From positions 34,038,123 to 34,102,122 of the forward strand of contig CM035170.1 in the NCBI GenBank assembly GCA_020205615.1: a DNA stretch of 64,000 bases. The letters run 5' to 3'. Shown piece after piece: positions 11,787 through 23,466 of the stretch. Every line of letters starts with the position of its first letter. The stretch's first letter is position 1. The DNA is from Panax quinquefolius. Its lineage: Eukaryota > Streptophyta > Magnoliopsida > Apiales > Araliaceae. The notes beneath the pieces are model-generated. The model was not told the origin of the DNA, did no database searches, and saw only the letters and a list, made by a program, of their open reading frames with translations. Position numbers and translations under genes: made by a program.

Positions 11787-12090
11787 CCGGGGTTATCTCC
11801 GGTTTTCGCATAGTTGTAGCAGTATTTTCTCAGGATTATCTCTAAGGTTGACTTGATGTTGACTTTGACTATCCTCAAGGTTATCTCTGAGGTTGGCTTG
11901 ACCTCCTGGGGCTATCTCCAGGCTTTGATCTTGATCCCCCGGGGCAATCTCCGGGGTTGAAACTGACTTTCTCAAGGTTATCTTCGGGGTTGGAAACTGT
12001 TTTCCCGGGGTTATCTTGGGGTTGGAAACTGGATCTCTCGTGGCTACCTCTGGGGTTAAAATTGATGTTGTGGTCCTCTAGGGTTATCTC
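11787..12090. repeat. GTTATC-loop hairpin array, A1 LTR
   Basis: Units of about 35-50 bp share a core GGTTATCT (or GGCTATCT, GGCAATCT) flanked by complementary arms whose sequence varies: CCTCA/TGAGG (11873-11892), CCTGG/CCAGG (11905-11922), CCCCGG/CCGGGG (11937-11956) and CTCTAG/CTGGAG with wobble pairs near 12076-12095. Other units have lost pairing. Minus-strand frames give a repeated Asn-Pro-(Glu/Arg)-Asp-Asn peptide, which I take as a by-product of the array. Confidence 0.8.
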
Positions 12091-12162
12091 TGGAGTGTGA
12101 AAAAGACGTTTTTGCCCTCCTGCATGGTTAGTAACAGGAAAAGAAAATTTTGAGTGTCTACA

Positions 12163-13479
12163 GATGCCCCTCGTTATCATGTTCATGCAATGTAATGGAA
12201 TGGACATGATAAAGATTAGTAGACACTTGAAAATATGACAAGGTATTTCTAATGATGCAAATCGCAATGTAATGAATGTTTATGATGAATGTTAAAATGT
12301 TTTCACAAATTACAGTTCGTAAATCACAAATCATATTTCGCACTTCGCTTTTTGCATTTGGCCAGTCGCACTTCGCAACTCGCATATCGCACATCGCATT
12401 TCGCATATCACAAATTGCATATCGCAAATCGCAAAATCGCAAATCGCAATGTAATGAATGTTATGATGAATGTTAAAATGTTTTTCCAAATTGCTTTACC
12501 TTTACCGATCATTGCTGATGCCTATGCTGGTGTTGACTCTAATGGTTTGGCATTTAATTGCTGATGCTTGTTTGATGACGATAAGTTGAGATGTTTTCCA
12601 TATCTCTGATGGGGATGACGTTCGGAAATCACCAGACCCTCCCGATGTATTCGCTGGTAGTTTGCAATGGTGCCTATCCTGCTGATCGCCAAACTTTTTC
12701 GGTTCCCACTCGAAGCGGTGGTATCTGAAGCTTTCATCATTGAATCTGTCTTGATGTTATTTGAATTGATGCCAATGCTTTAGAATACTGGATCTTCCGA
12801 TACCTTCGCTGAAGTAATATTCCACGAATTACTTCACTAGATTTTGCCTGATGTTACGCTAGATTGATGACAACCATCAGATGTCTCACCCTTTTTTGAG
12901 GTGATTTGGAGTTTCCTTTCGCTGTTGGGTGCTTGTGCCCCATTTTCTTGAGCATTTGATTCTTACGCCGGCTGAACTGATTACTTAAATGCCACTGACA
13001 TCCCTGGAGGTTGCAGCTCGTTCTTTCGCTGTCCAGATTTGAACTTCGGTGTAGAAGCCTCAACTTATGAGGACTTGACACATGTTGATGGTGTAGTTTT
13101 CATTCACTAGACCTTTCGTCGTTGACCTTCTTTCTTAACAATTCTCCCCTTCTTTTGATGAGAGGCTTTATCTCACCTTAAACTTCTTCCCTTTTCGGGA
13201 ATCAAAAAATGCCCCAGTCTTTTTGCATGTTTTTGTCAGGGATTCATATGAGGAACTCTCTTTGTTGATCAAATCGTGAGTGAATAATATCTGAATCGCC
13301 ATTGAGATGATGATGGACCATGCTGATGCCGTTGACTGGTGCATCTTGTTGTTGCCCCAGCCTCGCGTGTTATTTGGGATAGTTGCTTTAACAGATGAGC
13401 TGATAAGACGCCGAGATCTCAAGAGGCTTTTACTTCTATACCATCTGGTGAACATGTAGTGGATGTGGGCTTTGATGTT
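12163..13479. other. 3' untranslated region of A1, no recognised gene
   Basis: Just inside the LTR, the minus strand reads AACGAGGGGCATC, a plausible polypurine tract (12163-12176). A degenerate array of 'atcgcaaat/atcgcatat' units occupies about 12305-12450 and is bracketed by two copies of 'aatgtaatgaatgtt' (from about 12265 and 12449). From 12460 to 13479 I see no recognisable protein; it should correspond to the 5' part of the antisense ORF of A2, but I cannot align it convincingly. Confidence 0.5.
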
Positions 13480-14080
13480 AACAACTCTTTCTGATAGAGA
13501 TGTCGCTTTGTTAGAGAGATAATGCTCTAACTCATAGGGACATTGCTGTTGCTGAGCGGGATGACGTTATATCTACCCGAGATATCACATTTAGTTAGCG
13601 TTGGATCAGTTGGCTCATATAGAAACCCTTGGGTAGGAGATCACAACGTTACCTCCTTCTTCTGAGAGGGAATCCATGTTGGACTTGATAGCCCGCATAT
13701 ACACTAATTTGTAGATGGGCTTGTATTTTCTTGCACAGACTAGCTTAGCCATTTTGTCATGTACAGTACACATTGTATATATCAAACAGCATTATATATG
13801 GTAGGGAAATATATGTTGATTCACTTCCTTTTTAGTTGTGCCTTGCTACTTGCTTAATATTTGCTTGTTTCTCCAAGACTTTGTGATCTGGATGTATTCT
13901 GAACTCCTCTTTGATGGATGGATAGTGAGATGTCTCAGGATTTTCAGAATAAGTCGTCGATCTGTGTGTATTCCCTACCATCTTTGGTGTCTTGGGACTG
14001 GTTTCTGTATATGGCTATGGATAGGAAGGTGTCTATTTTTGTTTTTTCTGTGGTGAGACCGGACCATATAACATAGCTGC
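13480..14080 (+). pseudogene. Remnant of the antisense ORF and its downstream module in A1
   Basis: 13480-13740 aligns with the end of the A2 antisense ORF (about 26090-26460), including 'gagcgggatga' and 'ttcttctgagaggga'. 13838-14056 aligns with 26563-26799. It shows that A1 once carried the same plus-strand reading frame, opposite to its own gag-pol. Only the C-terminal, repetitive, coiled-coil-like end is recognisable and the frame is broken. Confidence 0.6.
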
Positions 14081-14120
14081 CTACATACTCCCGTGTATTG
14101 GGGAGATCAGGTCAACGTAG
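14081..14120. other. Conserved hairpin between integrase and antisense ORF, A1
   Basis: CTACAT (14081-14086) pairs with ACGTAG (14115-14120) apart from one G-T/A position, and CTCCC (14088-14092) pairs with GGGAG (14101-14105). The A2 copy at 27297-27335 has CTACGT/ACGTAG and CTCCT/AGGAG, so the inner stem differs by a compensating pair. Confidence 0.6.
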
Positions 14121-14383
14121 TTCACCCCAGGTATAGGAAGGATTGTAGATGAAAAGTTTAATCCCATGTACATGATAAATTGAAGGTGTGAAAGGTTTAA
14201 TCCCTGGTGGGATAACCGAAGTTGTAGGAAATGAAGTGAAACCAGGCTGCTGGTTTGAAAAGTGTGTTTTTCCCTGAGGGGAAGATGGGTAAAAAGGAAA
14301 GGTTGTATGTAGTGAGGGTTAAAGAACCTGAAATGACTGGTGATCTGATGATCCAAAACCAGGATGTTTGTTTGATGGTAACC

Positions 14384-14623
14384 TTAGATATAGTACCATT
14401 TCACGGTGTCTGAATTGATGAGTTGCAGAAATTCATCGCCGTCCATTTCCTGTAATCTGAAAGCGCCTCCTGTCAATATCTCCTTGACAATAAACGGGCC
14501 TTCCCAGTTTGGGGAGAATTTTCCTTTAGACTGAGCTTGGTTGTCAATGATCTTTTTCAAAATCAAGTTGTGTTGTTTGAACTGGCATAGTCGGACTTTT
14601 CTGTTGCAGGATCTTCTATACAA
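14384..14623 (-). pseudogene. pol: Integrase C-terminal domain fragment of A1
   Basis: Open on the minus strand to a TAA at 14384. It contains KIIDNQAQSKGKF, NWEGPFIVKEIL and TVKWYYI, the usual C-terminal end of a Tat/Ogre polyprotein, where the WEGPF block belongs to the integrase C-terminal domain. The upstream integrase core was removed by a deletion whose junction is AGGATCT at 14608-14614, so the first residues of the frame are not original. The A2 counterpart is at 27666-27890. Confidence 0.75.
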
Positions 14624-15235
14624 GAAGAGGGCCGCTCATGTGTGGGCCACATACTCCCCCATGGATTTCATCCATGAGCCTCTGAACTTGGTCCTTATCC
14701 AGACATCTGAGGAGACCTCGTTCTGCATCTCTTTTGTAGAGTGCATCTCCACTCAGGTAGAATTTCATAGCAAGTCCATGGATCCGCCTTCTTTCAGTCG
14801 GGCTAGCCTCAGCGGGTGTAGATCTATCTTGTGAGTGCTCATTGATATGCTGATATCAAAGGTGTTAGATGGGAGGTAGCTCATCTGATACTTCTCCAAT
14901 GTAATTCCCATAGGCTGGAGCCTTTTGTTGGGCAAATGTGAGGGTTGGCATGTCTTCCTTGTCATGTATGTTGATTAAGGAGGCCAAGGTTTCTAACGCA
15001 TCCGCAAAATCATTCCTATTCCGAGGAAGGATTTTTCTTCAAACCCCGAAGCCATCTGTAGAACCTGCCGATGGTAAGGCAGCAACTGTAGAACTTGTTG
15101 AAGAGTTTTTCTTTTCTTTTCTTTTCTTCTTTTTCTTTTTCTTTTTATTTTATTATTTTCCTTTTTTTCTTTTTTCTTCTTTTTTTTTTCTTTTTTTTAT
15201 GCATTCGATCGTGGAAAAGAGCAATATGGCTCATT
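14624..15235 (-). pseudogene. pol: Deleted integrase/RNase H spacer of A1 with T-rich replacement
   Basis: 14624-15060 aligns with A2 28675-29130 (start of the integrase zinc region through part of the second RNase H). A pyrimidine tract (about 15107-15200, runs of CTTTT and T) then replaces the remaining RNase H and the C-terminal half of RT; homology to A2 resumes near 15236 at the position of A2 30345. No usable protein remains. Confidence 0.65.
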
Positions 15236-16443
15236 GATAGGTAGCTTTGGCATTGATGAGGCCGAATGACAATCGTCTGGAGCAAAGGGCTCCCTAAAGA
15301 GTGATGAATGCAGTTTTCTCACGATCCTTTTCAGCAACCATAATTTGATGGTACCCTGCAAAGCAATCCGCAAAGGAGTACATGTCATATTGAGTCGTAT
15401 TGTCAATGAGTATGTGGATGAATTGGACATGAAAGCTATCTTTGAGACAAGCTTTGTTCAGATCACTGTAATCCACACAAACTCACACCTCTCCTTCGGG
15501 TTTCGGCACACGGACTATATTGGATAGCCATTCAGGGTATGTTGACACCATGATGATGACGATTTGAAATTGTTTCACGATTTCTTCTTTAACTGTTAAC
15601 CTCCACTCAGGTTTTAATCACCTGAGCTTCTGCCTGACTGGCTTGAATCCTCCTTTAATGGGAAGGCGATGAATGACAATGTCAGTGGATAAACCGACCA
15701 TGTCTTCGTGAGACCATACAAACCCATCCTGGAATAGGGTCAATAGAGTAACCATGTCATTCCTTTGGTTTTGAGTGAGGTATGTACCAATCTAGATTTG
15801 TTTGGGGTTTTCTAAGGTTCCGAGGTTTAAAAGAGGTGGTTTGATCAAGATTTCACTTGGGTTCGTCTTTGACCCATTCTTTGATCTCTTGAGGCACCTC
15901 AATGTCCTCGTGTATTTCCATCAAGTCTGAGTCCAACTTTACATCAAAGTTACAGTCCTTGTGGAGAATAGGCACCTCATCAGCAAGTCTAAGCATATCT
16001 AACTTTAGAGTCCTGAACCAACATGCTCTCACTTAATATATGAAACTGTTTAATCACACAAAGTGTTAGCATGTAATGACAAAAGTAACTACTAATACTG
16101 TACAGAAAAAGTTAACAGTTATTGCTATCTACAAGGCAGAATGAGTTTCTTCCCGTTTTACCCTCGTCGACCAATGCAAGGAGTGCTGCTCCAATTATCG
16201 AGGGCAAAGTCCTGGTGGACTGCAGTGATGGAGGGGTTGTCATCGTCTTCCTTTTCCCGAATGATGACCATTATGTCTGGGCAATCATCGTCTGGGGTGT
16301 ATCTATTTGTATGTTCATCATGGACAATGACGCATATGCACAACATCATTCTGACGATGTCTTGTTTAATTCTTCGTTCCTCTTCTTCCACTCTGGGGTC
16401 TGGAACAAAGACTTCTTTCTCCCTTACCGGTATCGGCTTGGGA
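15236..16443 (-). pseudogene. pol: RT N-terminal part and protease-RT linker of A1
   Basis: The minus strand encodes DYSDLNKACLKDSF, FADCFAGYHQIM and EKDREKTAFIT, the first RT blocks (the A2 copy reads CVDYRDLNKACLKDS). About 15600-16443 continues into the linker with [24 protein letters not shown] and NPSITAVH, aligning with A2 30720-31556. The catalytic YVDD block is gone. The fragment ends at 16443, within 'cggcttggga', where chromovirus C starts without an LTR or target duplication. Confidence 0.8.
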
Positions 16444-16453
16444 CACGTCAGAT

Positions 16454-17725
16454 TTGAATAATATTTTTGTTGTTAGTGAATTTCGTGACGTATTTCCTGA
16501 AGAACTTCCCGGTCTACCCCCAGAATGTGATGTTGAATTCTTTATTGACCTTGAACCTAGTACAAAGCCCATTTCAAAAACCCCGTATCGAATGGCTCAT
16601 ATTGAACTTCAGAAGTTAAAGGTCCAACTACAAGAGTTGTTGGACATCGGTTTCATTCGTCCTAGTACATCTCTTTGGGGTGCTCCTGTTTTATTCGTAA
16701 AGAAGAAAGATGGTAGTATGCGACTTTGTATCGACTACCGGAAATTGAATCATGTCACCATCAAGAATAGGTATCCGCTACCTCGCATAGATGACTTGTT
16801 TGAGCAGTTGCAAGGAGCACAATTCTTTTCAAAGATCGATCTTCGTTCTGGATATCATCATTTGAAGATTAAAACCGAGGATATTCAAGGCGCCTTCGTA
16901 ACTTCTGAGACGGGCATTATGCTTAGTCGTGTCTTTTGGATTAACTAATGCTCCTGCTTCTTTCATGGATATGATGAACCGTGTGTTCAAAGAATATTTG
17001 AATCAGTTCGTTGTTGTCTTTATTGATGGCATCCTCATCTATTCTAAAAGCCGTGAAGATCATGAGCACCATTTGAAGCTGGTACTGCAAAGGCTTCGTG
17101 ATAACAAGTTGTATGCCAAGTTGAAGAAATGCGAGTTCTGGCTTGAGGAAGTAGCATTCCTTGGGCACGTGGTGTCAAAACATGGAGTATATGTCGACCC
17201 GGCGAAGATTGAAGCCATACAAAGTTGGGAGCAACCAAAGTCGATGGCAGAAAGCACGTAGCTTTCGGGCGGGCTTATTTGGTTACTATCGGAGATTCAT
17301 GGAAGGATTTTCTCGAATCGCTACTCCGTTAACTCAGCTGACTCGTAAAGATATAAAATTTGGTTGGAGCGAGGATTGTGAGAAGAGTTTTCAAGAACTC
17401 AAGAGAAGACTCATTTCAGCACCTGTTCTGACAATACCATCTAGTTCGGATGGATTTGTTATCCACAACGATGCTTCAGGCAAAGGGTAAGGATGTGTTC
17501 TCATGCAACATGAGAAAGTCATAGCCTATGCCTCGCGACAACTTAAAGAATATGAGAGGAATTATCTTACTCATGATTTGGAGTTGGCAGCAGTCGTTTT
17601 TGCATTGAAGATCTGGAGACACTACCTGTATGGGGAGAAAATGGAGGTCTATATAGATCATAAAAGCCTCAAATATTTCTTCACCCAAAAGGAACCCAAT
17701 ATGCGGCAACGACGTTGGCTCGAGT
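16454..17725 (+). pseudogene. pol: RT-RNase H of chromovirus C
   Basis: RT blocks are [77 protein letters not shown] and [20 protein letters not shown]. The catalytic motif reads FIDGIL where FIDDIL is expected, so the second aspartate is lost. A frameshift lies near 16900-16930, another near 17240, and a TAA at 17488-17490 inside RNase H. RNase H runs through [21 protein letters not shown] and ends at RQRRWLEL, where the inverted LTR fragment starts. Not functional. Confidence 0.88.
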
Positions 17726-20396
17726 TGTAACGCCCCGAAATCCGGTCTATCTTCACTCCCGGATTCTGTACGTCACGAGTACATCATTTATTCTGGATAC
17801 ATCATTATATACTGAAATATAACAACATACACTCTCAAATCCCAGGTTCTAAAAACCTTATAGCTTTTCTCATTACAAATAATGATAATTACATTATTCT
17901 TTACATCTTCCACGAGTGACTTTTATCCGCCACCAAGGATACATACAGTTTATTAAACTAGTCTATAGTTTAATTCTTATCTTTCTACATTACAAGTCTT
18001 CACTTGATCTTCTCGCTCATTTACATTCTGAATGGCACTTCATCTGGATACCGTCAGCTTGATCCTTATGGGATCCTTAAGTTCTTCTAACATCGTTCGC
18101 TGAAAAAATGTTTTTCATTTAAAGCAAGTGTGAGCATTCAATTGCCCAGCAAGTCATAACAGTTGAACATACAACTTCAAGAGTTTAACATTCCTTTGGA
18201 ACTTTGATAACCGAACAAAGGTTACAAGCGTACTTGAACAATAGGAATAATCTCGATTCCTATCATTTTAAAACATCATCACATTCACTTTGAAATACTT
18301 TAATTTCTACTCTTTTTCATATACACATTCTCATGTCTGGCTAGAATCAATAGCACAGACTTAACAATAACGGTTCATGTATAAACATAACATTCTTTTA
18401 TTGAATAGTTCAATCATAGAACAGTTCATCTCACAGAAACACCGAAGTGTTCAAATTATGGCACAAGGCCTCATACATTCTACCACCTTGTACAAATATC
18501 GCACATTCAAGACACATGCACGTAACTTCTCAAGTTCAACATCTGAGAAGTTTAAGAAACTAGCATCCATTTAAAATATGAATGAAGTTTGGAAACTTGC
18601 CTTACGCACAGCTATAGCTTACGCTGAACTGCTCATTCCAATCCCTATAACACATAAGGAAATAACAAATACACCAATTAGTCATATACTTGACTTACGC
18701 ATTAGTTTACTTAACTTTACTTCTTAAGGTTCGCGTTCTTACAATATAATTTTACGCGACTAACTTTCATTACCGGTTTACGATTTCATGACATGCAGAG
18801 ATGTCTTACTCAAAACGTTCATCATCTTTGATGATTTACATTCTTATCTTCTTCTTATACTTCTCTAGGACTCAGCACACATCGCTTCTCTGCTAGTAGT
18901 CCATATGGTACTCTGAGTGGTTTCCCACAAATAACCAACAAACAAGTTCCTGTCTCATCTACACTGGCCACACAAAGAGTTAGATCGGTTGCCAGTTTTG
19001 TATATACCTTCGCTCTCTGAAGGAATTGTTTAGCCCAGCTCCCATATGTCAACCATCAAAGGTTTCGATTGTACCACAACCTAACTTTCTCTTAACTTAT
19101 ATGAACTATTAAATTATAATATTTGTTAAGTCAATTTCTTATTCCTTATGGCTTTCTGGCAAGTAATTGCCATACCTCAGAACTCGTTCTTATCCGACTC
19201 CTATTCGGCTTTCATTAATCTTGTTACCGTTCGATACAGCTTTCTTGATACCATTCGTATCTTACTTACTACTCTCATCAACGTCTAAGTCATACAACTA
19301 AGGTATACTTAGAACGTTTGTCAAACGCGAATACGATTTACGAAGATCGTTTACGTATTCAACGTTCACGTTGCTCGTCTCTTAATCTCTTACTCAACCT
19401 TTACTCAAGGTTTCAATTGAATTCATCGTTATCCATCCCATGAACCCCATGTTCATTATTCTTTCTTAATGTCGAAGCCATACGGTCCGTTGTATTCTAA
19501 GACTGATCGTTCATCGCAACAACGTTGCGTTCACAGCGTCTATACGCTTTACACTTATCTCTCATTATCACAACATAACATCGAAATGTTACTTGTTACC
19601 TTCATCACTCAACGTCTAAGGAATCACAATCACGGTAACCCCTCACATTCGTTCATTACGACTACGGTCCCCGGATATCGGTTACGTAATCGAGCTCTTA
19701 CATTCTCTATCTTTTAATCTCGTTAAACTTTCCGTTCAACCTTCACTAAAGGTTTACAACACTTGATTGAATGTTACATTACGTGAACTATATGTTCATA
19801 CTTCTTTCTTGCACATCCTCCAGTAACTGAGAACTAAAAGTCTCATTTCTGGGCATTGCTCGCACTGCCGTACCGTGGCGTGCGTCTCTTCCTTTCTCTC
19901 TCGCATGTCGCGGCGACCGACCTACTTCTCTCTCTCTTCCCGGCCGGTGTCTTTGCGGTGCAAGTCCTTTGTTATCTCTTGCGCTGCGGCGCCACTCTCT
20001 AGAAGGTTATGGTCGAGCTCTTCTAAGGCACGACTCGCGCTTCGATGCCGAGCATGAAACCTAGAAAAAATTTTCCACGTCTTTTACAAGCTTGAGACAC
20101 TGATTTCGAAATCTCATAACTTCTTCGTTATAACTCGGAATGAGGTCATTCCAAAGCCATTTTCCTCCTTATCTTATGTACTTCGATTACCCACAGACAT
20201 AAATTTGTTCTGAATCCGTTAACATGCCATTCAATTGGCTTAATCTTCGTTCTTCGTTCATTTTTAAACGTTTTTAACGTTCTTCGTTCGTTCGTCCGTA
20301 ATTTGGTCATCCGAACTCGGAATTCGTTCATTCTTGAGTCTACGACTCACATTTTATACGTTCTCTTACATTTTTATGAAACCCTACCACTTGAGA
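17726..20396 (-). mobile_element. Inverted, truncated F-type LTR inside C
   Basis: It starts TGTAACGCCCCGAAATCCGG, the reverse complement of the end of F (GGATTTTGGGGTGTTACA), and follows F backwards to about F position 46075 ('gaaaccctac' near 20380). The remaining 1.5 kb of the LTR and the C sequence encoding the end of RNase H and the integrase zinc domain are missing together, so one deletion removed both. No target duplication remains. The reading frame at 18855-19052 lacks an ATG and is part of the LTR. Confidence 0.8.
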
Positions 20397-21505
20397 TTCT
20401 GAAATGGAAGTAGGAACACATTACCATGGATTTTGTTACGGGTCTTCCCACGGTTTCTCAAGGCATAGATGCGATTTGGGTTATTGTAGATAGATTAACC
20501 AAGTTTGCTCATTTCTTGCCTATACGGGAGACTTATTCCCTTGAATGTCTTGCTAGTATGTATGTGAATGAGATTGTAAGATTGCATGGCATGCCAGTAT
20601 CCATAGTTTTGGATCGTGACCCAAGATTCACTTCACGATTTTGGGTTAGCTTGCAGAAAGCTATGAGCACGGATTTACGATTCAGTTCGGCATACCATCC
20701 TCAAACGGACGGGCAATCAGAGATGACTACTCAAACTCTTGAAGATCTATTAAGACTCTGTGTCCTAGATTTCAAAGGGAGTTGGGATAAGTACCTACCA
20801 TTGGTGGAATTCTCCTATAACAAAATTTATCAGGCAAGTATATGTGTGGCTCCATTTGAAGCATTGTATGGACGAAAGTGTCGCTCTCCAGTATGCTGGG
20901 ATGAGGTGGGTGAAGCAACGTTGTTGGGACCAGAATTGGTACGCATAACTACAGAGAAGATTCAAATGATCCGACAACGTATACAAACGGCACAGGATCA
21001 ACAAAAGAGTTATGCGGATCTTCATCGAAAGGACGTGAAATTTAATATTGGGGATCATGTATTGTTACGTGTTGCACCATGGAAGGGAATTACAAGATTT
21101 GGGAAGAGAGGAAAGCTCAATCCACGATTTGTTGGTCCATTTGAGATTCTTGACCGAATAGGAAATGTGGCCTATAGACTCGCATAACCTCCAAGCATGT
21201 CTCGTGTTCATAATATTTTTCACATATCTATGCTTCGTAAATATGTGAAAGACCTGAACCACATTATTGAGTTAGAACCGGACGAGATAGCCAAAGATTT
21301 AATGTATGAGGAGGTGCCTGTTAAGATCTTGGATAGGAAAGAGCATGTCCTACACACGAAGGTTATACCACAAGTTAAGGTTTTGTGGATGAACCATGCT
21401 ATTAAAGAAATGACCTGGGAGTTGGAATCAGAAATGAAAGCGAGGTATCCTCACCTTTTAGAAACACCAGGTACGTACGTCAATTTTGAGGACGAAATTT
21501 CATAA
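20397..21505 (+). pseudogene. pol: Integrase and chromodomain of chromovirus C
   Basis: The fragment begins at the integrase core: MDFVTGLP (first catalytic Asp), VLDRDPRFTSRFW (second Asp) and SSAYHPQTDGQSE (catalytic Glu), so the DDE triad is visible. Next come GKLNPRFVGPFEIL and, after a TAA at 21185-21187, RVHNIFHISMLRKY and a chromodomain-like tail (VKILDRKEHVLHT, VKVLWMNH, TWELESEMKARYPHL). The N-terminal HHCC zinc domain is deleted. The chromodomain would guide integration towards certain chromatin in intact relatives. Confidence 0.88.
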
Positions 21506-21516
21506 GGAGGGGAGGT
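21502..21516 (+). other. Polypurine tract of C
   Basis: ATAAGGAGGGGAGGT lies directly before the LTR start TGTAAGACC at 21517. D has the same arrangement (CATAAGGAGGGAGGT before 59858). Confidence 0.85.
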
Positions 21517-22750
21517 TGTAAGACCCGAACTTATTATAAATAAAATCGAATTTCCTCTAATTATTATTGTGAATAATAAGGTGTTAATTTGATATAATGC
21601 TTTGGTTATGGGTGAAATGTGCAAATTTCGCAAAATAAACAAGTGGTTATAAAATATTCATTGTTGTCGGGGAATATTCGTTTGGTCGCGGAATATTCTT
21701 TTCTCGCTTGGGGAATATTAAATGCATTTACCTGCCAAGAACCATTCATGGGCCCCATAACGGATAACGTTCGGAGGAAGAAAACGACAAATTTGAGTTT
21801 TTACAAAAAAATGGCGTAGTTGTTACCGTTAACACTGTTGGAATACCCGGTGGTTAAAATATAGTAATACGCATGGTTGCACAATAGCACACGGTTTTGC
21901 ACAGTATTTTTGAATCATTGATTCTTACGTAAGAAGGCACTACTCAATAATTGTTACAGTAATTAGTGTTCAATATTTTATTTTATTGGTTCAATAATTG
22001 CTGCGTTGATATTTTATATTATTGTTGTTTCAATAATTGTCACTGCACAGTATTTCCCATTATCGGATCAATAATTCATATTATTTGAATAATATTATGA
22101 GATAGCATTATTGGCAATGTCTAGAAAGTTCTCATCAATGAGAGATTTGGTCACCTAATCAAGGCGCCAAGAAGGAGAAATCCTTATCGTAAAGCCCCGC
22201 TTTCACGAAGCGTCTGGTTATCATAAATGTGATTCTGTAATATTATTTGTGAATAATTAATTATTGATTTATATGATAAGAAAATATTTATTTGATGCGA
22301 ATTTAAATGATGGATTTATTTATGTGGTTATAAATGAAGGAATTAATGTTGAGGTATTTTATCAGTATTTTGTCGGAATGGAGGTATTAAAAATCAAACC
22401 AGTGTTCTTGAGATATACTGCGTGAGTATAATTTTTAATTCGACCATTGGATCGTTGTGATTTTTGGATATGTTATACATATATAGGTTGAGTATATGTC
22501 CACAAATTTTGAACCGTTAAAAATGAACGTATGATTTGTTATGAATTTTAAGATGTGACTGGTTCAGAAATTGTTGAAGTTTCAGAATTTATCATTTTGG
22601 TGGAAAATTCTAGAATTGGTGGGCCCCACTTTTGGTTGGTGAGAAATGTGCTCAAATTGAATTTCAAATGTGGTGGGTGGCAATAAGTAGTGCATAAGTA
22701 AAGCCATCAGTAGTGCAGTCAAGTCTCGCTTTGGCGTGCTTAACATTTTC

Positions 22751-22760
22751 CTATAAATAG
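22751..22760 (+). promoter_or_regulatory. TATA box of the C LTR
   Basis: CTATAAATAG is followed by 'agaggctaag'; the D LTRs have the same site (CCTATAAATAGGG at 54468-54480 and TCTATAAATAGG near 61211). The position in the middle of the LTR fits the U3/R border. Confidence 0.6.
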
Positions 22761-23334
22761 AGAGGCTAAGTTAGAATTGAAAATCACACCAGAAACAAGT
22801 TTTCTTTCTCTCTATATTATCGAGCGTATTTTGTGAGTATTTAGATACTTTGAGAGTTGATATTCAGTACAAGTTTCATTCAGCATCATATCCGATATTT
22901 CATTCCGAAGTACGGTTTCTTTGAGGTAAGGGATGTTATTTTCTTCCTAATGATGTTACTCTTTCAATATCCTTATACCGAAATAGTGGTATGGATTTTA
23001 TTGTGGAATTTCTACCTTTTTGGGTTGGGGTTACTATTCGTATATATTTACACTATTCACGTGATACTCTGACTATTCATGAATACTTACAGATTATTCA
23101 CCGAAAAATGAAATTTTCTTCTTTTTGTCCAAGATGTCTATTATGGTTACTATCTTTGATTGTATCCATGTTTTGATCTTTATTCTTGAATTTTGCTCCA
23201 CAATTGATTATTATAAGGTATTTTTGAACTTGGATAAACTAAAGTACGAATCCCTAATATTTGTCCTTCTGTCTCACTGGATTCGTTCTCTAAAATATTT
23301 TTCATCATCCTCAGTCCTTAATAGGTGATACTGG

Positions 23335-23466
23335 ATGAATATCTTTGGCATGTAGTGCAAAGATGAATTATTATCTGATGAATATCTTTGGCCTGTAGTG
23401 CAAAGATGAACATGACCGATTGTGATACAAATGAATATCTTTGGCCTGTAGTGCAAAGATGAATAT
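23335..23466 (+). repeat. Three-copy hairpin repeat in the C LTR
   Basis: The arms ATCTTTG and CAAAGAT lie at 23341-23347/23358-23364, 23384-23390/23401-23407 and 23437-23443/23454-23460, around a 10-base 'gcctgtagtg' loop. Degenerate copies occur in both D LTRs. Confidence 0.8.

Larger units (their letters stand above)
3233..12162 (-). mobile_element. 3' LTR of Tat/Ogre-type element A1, interrupted by element B
   Basis: In plus-strand view the LTR runs from TGTCGACGTCGGG (3233) to GAGTGTCTACA (12162), giving TG...CA ends. It aligns with the A2 LTR (39830-42562). Removing B and one target duplication leaves about 2.6 kb, against 2733 bp in A2. It contains a minus-strand TATA region near 11371, three tandem hairpin arrays (10415-10600, 10610-11070, 11787-12090) and no gene. 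The flanks at 3228-3232 (GGAAG) and beyond 42562 (GTGAC) do not match, so A1 and A2 LTRs are not the two ends of one clean insertion. Confidence 0.85.

Noticed and set aside
11881..12267. Minus-strand frame with repeated Asn-Pro-Glu-Asp-Asn-Pro
   Set aside because: The repeats follow the hairpin array; the frame is not preserved in the A2 LTR, so I treat it as a by-product of the DNA repeat.
12305..12450. Possible CRISPR-like or satellite array of 'atcgcaaat' units
   Set aside because: Units are 8-10 bp, degenerate and without spacers; it is a simple degenerate tandem repeat.
13168..13455. 95-codon minus-strand frame in the A1 3' region
   Set aside because: No family resemblance and no counterpart in A2; the region is a decayed antisense-ORF area.
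19875..20057. Arg/Ser-rich frame that could suggest a host exon
   Set aside because: It is the reverse of a GC-rich LTR segment also present in F near 46440-46620.
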